Of a stretch of DNA of 14,194 bases, positions 1 through 7,444 are shown one piece after another. The first letter of the stretch is position 1; each line of letters begins with the position of its first letter. The notes under the pieces were generated by a model that saw nothing but the letters and a program-made list of their open reading frames with translations, had not been told where the DNA came from and ran no database searches. The position numbers and the translations under genes were made by a program. The stretch covers positions 1-14,194 of the forward strand of contig JAPUKI010000150.1 of NCBI GenBank assembly GCA_027295745.1, written 5' to 3'. This DNA is from Acidobacteriota bacterium (GTDB lineage: Bacteria; Acidobacteriota; UBA6911; RPQK01; JADFOI01).

Positions 1-273
1 AATTTCGTCCTCGCGCATGATTAGGAAGTCTTCATCATCGATCTTTATTTCCGTTCCCGAATATTTCCCAAAAAGGATCCGGTCTCCTTCTTTCACCGAC
101 ATTTTCACCTTCTCTCCACTGTCCAGAACCTTCCCCTCCCCCACAGCCACAACCTCTCCCTCTTGAGGTTTTTCCTTGGCCGTATCAGGGATTACAATTC
201 CACCACGAGTCTCTTCCTCTTCCGTGTCTAGCCGCTTGATTAAAACTCGATCATGTAAAGGCTTGATCTTCAT
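1..273 (-). CDS. groES: Co-chaperonin GroES (C-terminal end outside window)
   Basis: GroES forms the seven-subunit lid of the GroEL folding chamber in the cytoplasm. The 91 visible codons begin MKIKPLHDRVLIKR and run through the mobile loop (EEEETRGGIVIPDTAKEKPQ), the GEVVAVGEGK strand and FGKYSGTEIKIDDEDFLIMREDEI, all typical of the family. About five or six residues are missing at the window edge. The start at 273 is chosen because AAGGAG lies at a normal distance upstream; an in-frame ATG at 297 would place that motif inside the gene and add eight residues that family members lack. A promoter and a CIRCE operator lie upstream, so HrcA heat-shock control is expected. groEL probably follows beyond position 1, which cannot be seen. 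Confidence 0.97.
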   Translation of the reverse strand, partial: MKIKPLHDRVLIKRLDTEEEETRGGIVIPDTAKEKPQEGEVVAVGEGKVLDSGEKVKMSVKEGDRILFGKYSGTEIKIDDEDFLIMREDEI

Positions 274-364
274 TCTGTATGCTCCTTTCTTGCTCATTGT
301 TTACGGTAAAAAAAATGTAGAAGCTTGAGAAACGCTAGTTTCCACAGGTAATTACGTTGACTGG

Positions 365-391
365 TTAGCACTCCCCTTGATTGAGTGCCAA
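365..391. promoter_or_regulatory. CIRCE operator (HrcA binding site)
   Basis: TTAGCACTC, nine spacer bases, then GAGTGCCAA. This matches the CIRCE consensus TTAGCACTC-N9-GAGTGCTAA with a single mismatch in the right arm. It sits directly after the -10 box of the groES promoter, the usual place for HrcA repression that is relieved by heat shock. The hrcA gene is not in the window. Confidence 0.95.
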
Positions 392-420
392 CTATAACAA
401 CGGACTTTTCCAGCTGTCAA
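391..420 (-). promoter_or_regulatory. Sigma70-type promoter of groES
   Basis: Read on the minus strand: a perfect -35 TTGACA (complement of 415-420), an 18-bp spacer, and -10 TATAGT (complement of 391-396, five of six consensus bases). The -10 box touches the CIRCE arm, so HrcA bound there would block polymerase. The other 274-566 sequence contains no gene and, apart from a weak purC promoter candidate, nothing I recognise. Confidence 0.8.
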
Positions 421-456
421 GCCATCAGATAATATAATCCTTTTTCTGATGGAAGT

Positions 457-484
457 TTGCCTGTTGGGGATCTTCCATTAGAAT
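457..484 (+). promoter_or_regulatory. Possible purC promoter
   Basis: TTGCCT (457-462), a 16-bp spacer and TAGAAT (479-484) form a moderate sigma70-like pair about 80 bp upstream of purC. A second TATAAT at 433-438 has no convincing -35 box. This is a weak motif-based call. Confidence 0.3.
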
Positions 485-566
485 CATTTAATGGCTCGTT
501 TTTGAAGCGAGGCACTAAAGATTCCTTTTCTCTTGTCAAAAGAAGAAGGTGTGAGGAGAGAGGCTA

Positions 567-1472
567 TTGGGGCGAGAAACAGCTATCAAGACGCAGGAGC
601 TGCCTGGAATTCCCAAAGTTTGTCAAGGAAAGGTCCGGGAGATCTTTGCGCTGGACGACCAGCTTCTGATCGTTGCAACCGATCGCATTTCGGCCTTTGA
701 CGTCATATTGCCCACTGCGATCCCTCAGAAAGGTAAAGTGTTGACCCAACTTTCTGCCTTTTGGTTTGAGCAACTAGAAGGGATTGTCGCTCATCACCTC
801 ATCTCTGTTCGGGTGGAAGAGTTTCCAGCTTCCCTGCATTCCTTCAGGAAGGAGTTGGCGGGTCGCTCGATGCTGGTTCGAAGGTGCAGTCCTCTTCCCA
901 TCGAGTGCGTGGTGCGGGGTTACCTGGCCGGATCGGGCTGGAAAGAATATCGCCAGAGTGGAACGATTTGTGGAATCCAGTTGCCCACTGGCCTGGGCGA
1001 GTCAGAAGAGCTTCCTGAACCGATTTTCACCCCGTCCACCAAAGCGAGAACGGGCCATGACGAAAATATCAGCTTTGAGCGTGCTGCCGAGATCGTTGGC
1101 CCTGAGTTGGCAGAACAGGTCCGAGACCTGAGCCTTCGACTCTACAACCGAGCCCGGAAACTTGCCTTTCAGAGAGGCATTATCATTTGCGATACCAAGT
1201 TTGAATTCGGAATGGAAGGATCACGCCTGTTTCTCATCGATGAGGTCCTCACACCGGACTCCTCTCGATTCTGGCCGGCTGATGGATTTGAACCGGGAAA
1301 ATCTCAGCCTTCCTTCGATAAACAATTCATTCGCGATTTTGTAGAGACGCTTGATTGGGACAAAACCCCTCCTGGCCCGGAGCTTCCCGAGTCTATCGTG
1401 GAAGCCACCTCGAAGCGCTACTTGGAGGCTTATCGTCGCCTGACGGGCAGAGACTTGGATGAAGCGCTATGA
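567..1472 (+). CDS. purC: SAICAR synthetase (phosphoribosylaminoimidazole-succinocarboxamide synthase)
   Basis: PurC joins CAIR and aspartate using ATP to make SAICAR in de novo purine synthesis; it is cytoplasmic. The 301-residue protein has the glycine-containing N-terminal nucleotide-binding segment (GKVREIF, residues 21-27), DRISAFDV (39-46), the first family signature LPIECVVRGYLAGSG (110-124), and the second signature DTKFEFG (209-215). Its length fits the longer ADE1-like bacterial/fungal class, not the roughly 240-residue E. coli type. The start is TTG: no in-frame ATG or GTG works, since the in-frame GTG at 549 is followed at once by a stop, and GGAG at 555-558 is eight bases upstream. 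The stop overlaps the next gene's start as ATGA. Confidence 0.97.
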   Translation: MGRETAIKTQELPGIPKVCQGKVREIFALDDQLLIVATDRISAFDVILPTAIPQKGKVLTQLSAFWFEQLEGIVAHHLISVRVEEFPASLHSFRKELAGRSMLVRRCSPLPIECVVRGYLAGSGWKEYRQSGTICGIQLPTGLGESEELPEPIFTPSTKARTGHDENISFERAAEIVGPELAEQVRDLSLRLYNRARKLAFQRGIIICDTKFEFGMEGSRLFLIDEVLTPDSSRFWPADGFEPGKSQPSFDKQFIRDFVETLDWDKTPPGPELPESIVEATSKRYLEAYRRLTGRDLDEAL

Positions 1473-1711
1473 GCGCCGAACAGACCAAAATCAAGCAGGT
1501 ACTCGAGAAGCTCATTGATGAAATGGTGGTCAAGGGAATTTACTGGTGTGAAGCCGTTTCCCAGTTCGAAAAGCTCTTTATCCTGCGCGTCCTGAAGGAA
1601 ACGAATGGAAACCTGAGCCGTGCAGCCGAAACCATGGGCGTTCATCGAAATACGCTCTCAAAGAAAATCCGGCAACACGGAATTGAGACTAAGAGAAGCT
1701 CCAAATCCTAA
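1469..1711 (+). CDS. Small Fis-type helix-turn-helix protein
   Basis: This 80-residue protein is almost entirely a Fis/NtrC C-terminal DNA-binding domain (HTH_8 type). Residues 33-71 (from FEKLFILRVL to IRQHGI) include NGNLSRAAETMGVHRNTLSKKI, the usual helix-turn-helix with an AA pair in the first helix and an HRNTL recognition helix. No receiver or AAA+ domain is present, so it should be a stand-alone, probably dimeric DNA-binding protein; its targets are unknown. Its ATG overlaps the purC stop (ATGA) and it lacks a strong ribosome binding site, so translational coupling to purC is likely. Whether it acts as a nucleoid protein or a local regulator cannot be told from sequence. Confidence 0.85.
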   Translation: MSAEQTKIKQVLEKLIDEMVVKGIYWCEAVSQFEKLFILRVLKETNGNLSRAAETMGVHRNTLSKKIRQHGIETKRSSKS

Positions 1712-1824
1712 ATTACAAATTACAAACAAATTCAAGACCTTGGAGCACTGCAGTTAGCCAAAGCTCTTGTTTGGAATTTGTAATTTGGAATTTGTTTGGG
1801 ATTTAGAATTTAGGATTTAGGATT
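1710..1824. repeat. AT-rich inverted and direct repeats between convergent genes
   Basis: AAATTACAAA at 1710-1719, partly repeated just after, is complementary to TTTGTAATTT at 1777-1786, flanked by further CAAATTC/GAATTTG matches. GGAATTTG occurs three times (once with GA in place of GG) and ATTTAGG is tandemly repeated at 1806-1822. The segment lies between the ends of the Fis-type gene and smc, so it could act as a loose two-way terminator. It lacks a GC-rich stem. Confidence 0.5.
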
Positions 1825-1828
1825 TCTC

Positions 1829-4800
1829 TTAGAGTTTCACTGCTACCACCTGAGAAACGCCCGCTTCCTCCATGGTGATACCGTAAAGGGCATCGGCCGC
1901 CTGCATCGTGTGCTTGTTATGAGTAATGACGATGAACTGGGTCTGCTCGCTCATCTGTTGGATAAGGTTTGTGAAACGGACAACATTGGCATCGTCAAGA
2001 GGTGCGTCCACTTCATCGAGGACACAAAAACGGCTGGGGCGGTGAGTGAAAATGGCCATCAGAAGGGCAAACACGGTCAGCGCCTCTTCTCCGCCTGACA
2101 GAAGCCTGACGTTTTGAAGTTTCTTCCCAGGAGGCTGGGCATAGATGTCAAGACCGCTCTCCAAAAGATCCTCTTCGTCCAAGAGCCGCATCCCACATTC
2201 TCCACCTCCAAACAGCTTTTGAAAAATTTCGTTGAAGTGTGAATTGATCGCTTCAAAGGCATGGCTGAATTTTTCTCGGCTTCGACGATTAATTTCCTGG
2301 ATCGCCCGTGTGGTGTCAGCCATCGATTTCTCGATATCTTGACGCTGTGAGTCGAGAAAATTGTAACGCTTTTCAATGTCCTGGTATTCCTGCAAGGCGG
2401 CCATATTGATGGGACCGAACTGATCCAGGCGTGCCTTGAGCTCACTGTGTTGTTGGTCAACCTCTTCACTCACCTCCTTGGGGTCGACTCCTTCAGCAGC
2501 CTCATCCAGAGACATTTGAAGTTGCTCCAGGACCTGCTGGTTGATGTGTTGGAGTTGAGTCTCAGCACGTGCCCGTTGGATATCCACCTGAGCTCGCTCT
2601 TGCTGCAACTCAGCCTTGCGTCCTCGCGAATCGACCAACCCCTTCTCGGTCTTCGGATAATCCTCTTTCCACCTTTCATATTCCTCTTCCCGCTCCTGGA
2701 GACGGGAAGTGAGCTGCGCTGCTGCTTTCTGGTAGCGTGTGAGGTCTGCTCTCAAGGTTTCAAGAGCTGCCGCCATCTTCTCCGATCGTTCTTCATGTTG
2801 TTGCTGAGTTGTTTGGATGACTTCTTTTCGAGTCTCAAGAGCTTGCAGCTGTTCCTCTAGCCGTTCCACGGTTCGGTCGAGTGCCAGGCGCCGTTCACTC
2901 AAGACCTTGTGATCAGAGGAGCGCAAATGAAGCTGCTCGCGAATCCGCCCGAGCTCTACCCTGAGCTGCTGCAAGGAGTTTTGGGTCTGCGAGAGCATCT
3001 TCTCCTCTGAGGCTTGATGGCCGTTCTTTTCGGCTAATTGTTCTTCGACTTCTTTGATCTCCCTGGCCTGCTGCTCTTGTTCAAGATGTAGCTGGGCCAT
3101 CTCACCTTCAATGACCTTCAGCGCCTGCTGTTGTAGCCTTTGCTCCCTTTTCCACTGTTCTTCCAGGTGAGTCAAGCCGATCATTTCCCTTTCCAACTGG
3201 CGCCGGGATTCCTCCTTCTCTGTAAAGAACTTCAAAGTCACGTTCAGCTGTTCTTGCTGTTTTTCCTGTTTCTCTCGAAGCGTTTGGCTTCTCTTCTGGA
3301 CTTCAAGAATTTTCAATTCCAGGTCTCTCTTCTGTCGCTTCAAACTCAGCAGCCCTAATTCTTTCGCCTGGACGGTGCTGGCCGACAGCAATCCGCGGGG
3401 AGTGAGAGACTCTCCGTCCAAGGTGATAAAAGTGCTCTCAGGATATTGGGGAGCGAGTTCAAGAGCTTTCTCCAGGTTGGAAACCACGATGGCTTCTGCT
3501 CTCTGGGGCAAGGTGCGGTGAAAAGCCTTCTTGATGTCAGGATTCATCTGCAGCAGGTCGCTAAGAATTCCGTGAACTCCGTTACCTGATGAAGATCCAA
3601 CCACTGGGTGGTGGATAGTATTTTGTCGATAACCATTAGATGAAGAAAGAGCCAGGAAAGTACACTTTCCGCTTTGCAGTGTTTTGAACTCTGAGATCCC
3701 CACTACCGCCTCATCCAGAGAATCCACAAGAATGTACTCCAGCTCCTCAGTGAGAAACTGTTCCACCATCTTTTCATAGCGAGGACTGGTCTCAATGCAC
3801 TCAGCCAGGGTACCCGCAGTTCTTACGGTTTCGGTGGCTTTGAGGTGCTTCAGGATACTCTGAACTCCTTCGCTGTACTGGGCATGACTGAGGTGGAGCT
3901 CTTGGAGGGAGTGAAGTCGTTCCCGTTGGGCGATGAATTTCTGGTGGGTCTCCTCTGCCTCCCCCTGGGTTTCCTCCACCTGCCGTTGGAGATCCTTCTT
4001 CTGGGCTTCTTGCTCACCCAAGCGCTGGGCCAGCAGAGTCGTCTCTGATTTCTTCTTCGCAAGGCTGCCCTTTGTTTCTTCCCAGTTAGCCGAGCTTTCC
4101 TCCAGCTTCAATGCATGACTGGCTCGTTCCCTTTCCAGACGCTCGCGGTTGGAATGAGCGGCCTTGAGCCGCTGCTCAAGTTGTCCTTTGAGGTTATTGA
4201 AGGAGGCTGTCTCGGCCGACAGACGAAGCAACCGGGTTTGAAGCTCCAGGGCCCGACCCTCGGCTTCTTTCACCTCACTCTCGTGCCGCTGAACCACTTC
4301 AGTCTGTTCTTTGATGGCCGCTTCAATCTGCTTCTCTTCTTCCTCCAAGGCTATACACTCGGAGAGAAAACGCACCAATTCCTCCCCCACCTTTTCCAGG
4401 GACTGTGCAATCGTTTGTTGTTCTAAGGCGTTGATTTCCAGAGATTTTCGGCTGGCCTCGATTTGCTCACCATGGTACTGAATTGAATTCTCAGTCCGGT
4501 CTGTGTCCAGTCGAGTCTCTGATGAACTCTGTCGTAACTGAGAAAGTCCTGTTTCCAGTTCTTCTCTCTCTTTCAAAGTCTGGCGATGAGCTTCCTCGCC
4601 TTGAACCAGTTCCTTGCTCAGATCTTCGTCAGATTTCTGGAGCTGTTCCAATTCCCGGTCCAGGTGTTCCAGGCCACCTCTCAACTGGTGTGCTTCCCGC
4701 ACAAACTTGTGGCGCTGGACTTGGCGGAATTCTTCCTTCACTCTTTTGTAGCGTCGGGCTTGGGCGGCCTGACGCTTGAGCGAGCGGAGTCGGCGTTCTA

Positions 4801-5413
4801 TTTCGCCCATGATGTCGTTCACACGCAGCAGGTTCTGTTGTGCCAGTTCCAACTTCACTTCGGCACTGCGCCGTCTGCTTTTATATCCCGTGATGCGGGC
4901 AGCCTCTTCAATGACCGAACGTCGTTCCACCGGTTTGGCGCTCAGGAACCAGCCGATTTTCCCCTGAGCAATGAGGGCGTAAGAGGCGAAACCGAGCCCT
5001 GCCTCTTCCAGCACTGCATGGATGTCTTTGAGCCGACAACGACGCTGGTTCACTGTGTAGACACTTTCCCCGGAACGGTAAAGCTTGCGGCTAATCTCCA
5101 GGATCTCACCGGAAAAGTCCGTTGCCTTCAGAACAATGGGCTGGTTGTCGACTCGAGAAAAGACGAGGGTTGCCTCCACCAGTCCGGAGGGACGGCGTGT
5201 GCGGGTCCCGTTGAAGATCACATCATCCATTCTCTGGCCCCGAAGGCTTTGAGCGGTCCCACTGCCCAGCACCCAACCGATGGCATCCGCCAGGTTGGAC
5301 TTGCCACAGCCGTTGGGTCCGACGATGCTGCTGATCCCCCCCTCGAACTGGATGGAGGTTTTCTCCGCAAATGATTTAAATCCAGTTAGTTCCAGCCGAT
5401 CAAGTCTGAGCAT
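1829..5413 (-). CDS. smc: Chromosome segregation ATPase SMC
   Basis: SMC is the core of the bacterial condensin: it dimerises and, with ScpA and ScpB, loads on DNA and extrudes loops for chromosome segregation. The 1194 residues are full length. They comprise Walker A GPNGCGKSN (32-40), the Q-loop glutamine at about 150, a coiled-coil arm (about 175-510), a hinge (about 515-680), a returning coiled coil (about 690-1030), the ABC signature LSGGE (1105-1109), Walker B FCVLDEVDAPLDD (from 1129) and the H-loop histidine at about 1165. All catalytic residues are present. Two normally conserved head segments differ: SGT in place of the common EQS at 51-53, and EEAAR in place of EEAAG at 169-173. 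It diverges from the secreted-protease gene. scpAB are not in the window. Confidence 0.97.
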   Translation of the reverse strand: MLRLDRLELTGFKSFAEKTSIQFEGGISSIVGPNGCGKSNLADAIGWVLGSGTAQSLRGQRMDDVIFNGTRTRRPSGLVEATLVFSRVDNQPIVLKATDFSGEILEISRKLYRSGESVYTVNQRRCRLKDIHAVLEEAGLGFASYALIAQGKIGWFLSAKPVERRSVIEEAARITGYKSRRRSAEVKLELAQQNLLRVNDIMGEIERRLRSLKRQAAQARRYKRVKEEFRQVQRHKFVREAHQLRGGLEHLDRELEQLQKSDEDLSKELVQGEEAHRQTLKEREELETGLSQLRQSSSETRLDTDRTENSIQYHGEQIEASRKSLEINALEQQTIAQSLEKVGEELVRFLSECIALEEEEKQIEAAIKEQTEVVQRHESEVKEAEGRALELQTRLLRLSAETASFNNLKGQLEQRLKAAHSNRERLERERASHALKLEESSANWEETKGSLAKKKSETTLLAQRLGEQEAQKKDLQRQVEETQGEAEETHQKFIAQRERLHSLQELHLSHAQYSEGVQSILKHLKATETVRTAGTLAECIETSPRYEKMVEQFLTEELEYILVDSLDEAVVGISEFKTLQSGKCTFLALSSSNGYRQNTIHHPVVGSSSGNGVHGILSDLLQMNPDIKKAFHRTLPQRAEAIVVSNLEKALELAPQYPESTFITLDGESLTPRGLLSASTVQAKELGLLSLKRQKRDLELKILEVQKRSQTLREKQEKQQEQLNVTLKFFTEKEESRRQLEREMIGLTHLEEQWKREQRLQQQALKVIEGEMAQLHLEQEQQAREIKEVEEQLAEKNGHQASEEKMLSQTQNSLQQLRVELGRIREQLHLRSSDHKVLSERRLALDRTVERLEEQLQALETRKEVIQTTQQQHEERSEKMAAALETLRADLTRYQKAAAQLTSRLQEREEEYERWKEDYPKTEKGLVDSRGRKAELQQERAQVDIQRARAETQLQHINQQVLEQLQMSLDEAAEGVDPKEVSEEVDQQHSELKARLDQFGPINMAALQEYQDIEKRYNFLDSQRQDIEKSMADTTRAIQEINRRSREKFSHAFEAINSHFNEIFQKLFGGGECGMRLLDEEDLLESGLDIYAQPPGKKLQNVRLLSGGEEALTVFALLMAIFTHRPSRFCVLDEVDAPLDDANVVRFTNLIQQMSEQTQFIVITHNKHTMQAADALYGITMEEAGVSQVVAVKL

Positions 5414-5497
5414 TGGAACTTCCGTAAAGCTTCAGGCAAGGCAAGGCCGTCGGTAGAGAAAACATGTTGCCTGATATTGACAGGCTCCACTGACAAA

Positions 5498-5516
5498 GTG
5501 CCTGGAAGCGAGGCAC
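5498..5516. repeat. Small hairpin in the smc/protease divergent region
   Basis: GTGCCT (5498-5503), seven bases, then AGGCAC (5511-5516) form a perfect 6-bp stem. It lies between two divergent genes, upstream of the promoter at 5539. A role as an operator is possible but unsupported. Confidence 0.3.
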
Positions 5517-5538
5517 TCAGTACTCAGTGCCAGTGCCA

Positions 5539-5568
5539 TTGACCCGGAGAATTCTCACTCGGTATACT
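5539..5568 (+). promoter_or_regulatory. Sigma70-type promoter of the S55/propeller genes
   Basis: TTGACC (5539-5544), an 18-bp spacer and TATACT (5563-5568); both boxes match consensus in five of six bases. Transcription would start near 5575, leaving a leader of about 33 bases before the ATG at 5608. It therefore argues against the upstream in-frame GTG at 5527. Confidence 0.65.
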
Positions 5569-5607
5569 GGTGGAGCGACTATACAGAGTAGAGAGGGCTT
5601 TCCTACA

Positions 5608-7416
5608 ATGAATTTTCGGCGACTGGGTCATGCCTTGGCGCTATCGTTCCTGGCTACCATTTCCCTGATAGGTCAGTCGGCTGACTTCTACTCCCTGGAG
5701 TTGATCAAATCGGGGCAAAAGGGATACGGAAAGACAGTCTTCCAAGGGACCCGGGTAGAAACTTTCCAGGTTGAGATTTTGGGTGTTCTGGAGAACGTCG
5801 GGCCAAAACAAAATCTGATTTTAGCGCGGCTGGCGGGTGAACCGATTGACTCAACGGGAGTGTTTGCCGGAATGAGTGGAAGCCCCGTTTACATTGAGGA
5901 CAAGTTGATAGGAGCGGTCGCTTTCTCCTTTCCCTTCGCCAAAGAACCCTTCGTCGGCATCACACCCATCCGTGAAATGCTGGACATCTTCAAGGAGAAT
6001 CCTGTAGCCCGCTCTCGGATCCTCCGAAGTGTCAATCCTCAGGACATGTATCAGGCGGCACAACTCCCATCCTTCTCCTCTCATTTTGCCCCCCCCCGAT
6101 TTCTGGTGGATTCCGCAATGACCCGTGGACAGGACTTTGGAAGGTTGCAGCCGATCGCTACGCCCTTAAGTCTCTCTGGTTTTTCGGCCGGCTCCATTGA
6201 GCCATTTGCCTCTCAACTGGAGTCACTGGGTTTGGTCCCGGTGCGGGGCATGGGTAGTGCCAGAATCGAGGAATATGAGGATGTTCCTCTGCAGGCCGGT
6301 TCGACAATCAGTGTCCAGCTGGTCAGGGGAGACTTGGATGTCAGTGCCAGTGGCACTGTTACCTATATCAATGGTTCCAAGATCTATGCTTTTGGCCACC
6401 CTTTTCTGAGCATCGGTTACACTGACTTGCCTCTTAGTCATGCGGCCGTACTGACCATTATTCCAAGTTTGATGACCAGCCAGAAGGTCTCGGCGCCGAT
6501 CGGATTCATCGGGAGCATCAAACAGGATCGTGCCACTGGAATTATGGGTGTGGCCGGAGAGAGGCCTCAACTCATACCGGTTGAGTTGGAACTCCACACC
6601 AGCCGGAATGAACTCAAACGGCTGAATTTCGAAGTCGTAACGGACAATTTTCTCACTCCTTTTTTGATTAACTTCGCGGTCCATAACAGTATCGTTTCCT
6701 CAGAACGAGCCATTGGCGGACAGACCCTGCAGGTTAAATGCACCATCGCGGTAAAAGGGCAACAGGATATCAACTTCGAGAGCAGTTTTTCCGATCTGGC
6801 GAGCAGTTCCGCTATCGCTGCACTGGCGGCAGCCACTCCGGTAAACTTTCTGTTGACCAGCGGATTTGAGGACCTGGTAATGGAGAAAATCAGCGTCGAG
6901 ATCACAGCGGTGGAACAGACTCGAGAAGCGACATTGGAAAAGGTGTGGCAAGACCGGCTGGAAGCTGACCCAGGAGAGGAAGTCACTTTGACGGTGTTTT
7001 TGCGCCAATCCAATGGCGAGACAATGATCGAAAAATACCCGGTGAAGATTCCCGAGGAAGTCGGTGCCGGCCCTCTGAGAATCGTGGTCGCCGATGGCTT
7101 GTCACTGGCTCAAAGGGATGCCAGTGAGGGCCGGGGCGAGTTTGTTCCGGAGAACTTGCAGCAGCTGATTAAAGCAATTAACAACTTGAAGAAGAATGAT
7201 CGTCTCTATATTCGCTTGACCCGTGAACAATCAGGATCAGTGATTGCGGGAGAGGGAATGCCTGACCTTCCTCCCTCCCTGCTGGCACTCTACGGTTCTG
7301 AGAAGACCTCTGGCGAGGTTATGCCGATCAATAGTGTGATATACGTTGAACACGAACTGCCGGCCACAGATTTTGTTCTGAAAGGCTGGCAGGAGATCAG
7401 CGTTAACGTCCAGTAG
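5608..7416 (+). CDS. Secreted SpoIVB-type (S55) serine peptidase-like protein
   Basis: The 602-residue product starts with a signal peptide (MNFRRLGHALALSFLATISL, cleavage near residue 25), so it is exported. Residues 38-128 resemble the C-terminal half of the SpoIVB S55 domain, with GYGKTVFQGTRVETF, then GMSGSP (88-93, holding the nucleophilic serine region) and the IGAV strand. Residues 245-395 resemble its N-terminal half, with SGTVTYINGSKIYAFGHPF containing the expected catalytic histidine at 264. No PDZ domain is obvious. The last 150 residues or so are an unassigned beta-rich tail. The ATG at 5608 is preferred over GTG 5527 because it gives an immediate signal peptide, follows GAGGG and lies after the promoter. 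The substrate is unknown; this is not a sporulation context. Confidence 0.82.
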   Translation: MNFRRLGHALALSFLATISLIGQSADFYSLELIKSGQKGYGKTVFQGTRVETFQVEILGVLENVGPKQNLILARLAGEPIDSTGVFAGMSGSPVYIEDKLIGAVAFSFPFAKEPFVGITPIREMLDIFKENPVARSRILRSVNPQDMYQAAQLPSFSSHFAPPRFLVDSAMTRGQDFGRLQPIATPLSLSGFSAGSIEPFASQLESLGLVPVRGMGSARIEEYEDVPLQAGSTISVQLVRGDLDVSASGTVTYINGSKIYAFGHPFLSIGYTDLPLSHAAVLTIIPSLMTSQKVSAPIGFIGSIKQDRATGIMGVAGERPQLIPVELELHTSRNELKRLNFEVVTDNFLTPFLINFAVHNSIVSSERAIGGQTLQVKCTIAVKGQQDINFESSFSDLASSSAIAALAAATPVNFLLTSGFEDLVMEKISVEITAVEQTREATLEKVWQDRLEADPGEEVTLTVFLRQSNGETMIEKYPVKIPEEVGAGPLRIVVADGLSLAQRDASEGRGEFVPENLQQLIKAINNLKKNDRLYIRLTREQSGSVIAGEGMPDLPPSLLALYGSEKTSGEVMPINSVIYVEHELPATDFVLKGWQEISVNVQ

Positions 7417-7444
7417 ACACGAATCTTCCAAACACTTTAAAGAG

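Noticed and set aside
1806..1824. TTTAGGA repeats resembling telomere-type sequence
   Set aside because: There are only about two units, next to other AT-rich repeats in a bacterial intergenic region.
4586..5374. 262-codon plus-strand open frame antisense to smc
   Set aside because: It mirrors the strongly supported smc head and coiled-coil coding sequence and has no ribosome site or recognisable domain.
5415..5421. GGAACTT near the smc start as a second ECF promoter
   Set aside because: No TCTRA-like -10 lies 16-17 bp downstream, and it points away from smc.
5527..5607. Upstream GTG start for the S55 gene
   Set aside because: It would place 27 extra residues before a good signal peptide and lies upstream of the likely transcription start.
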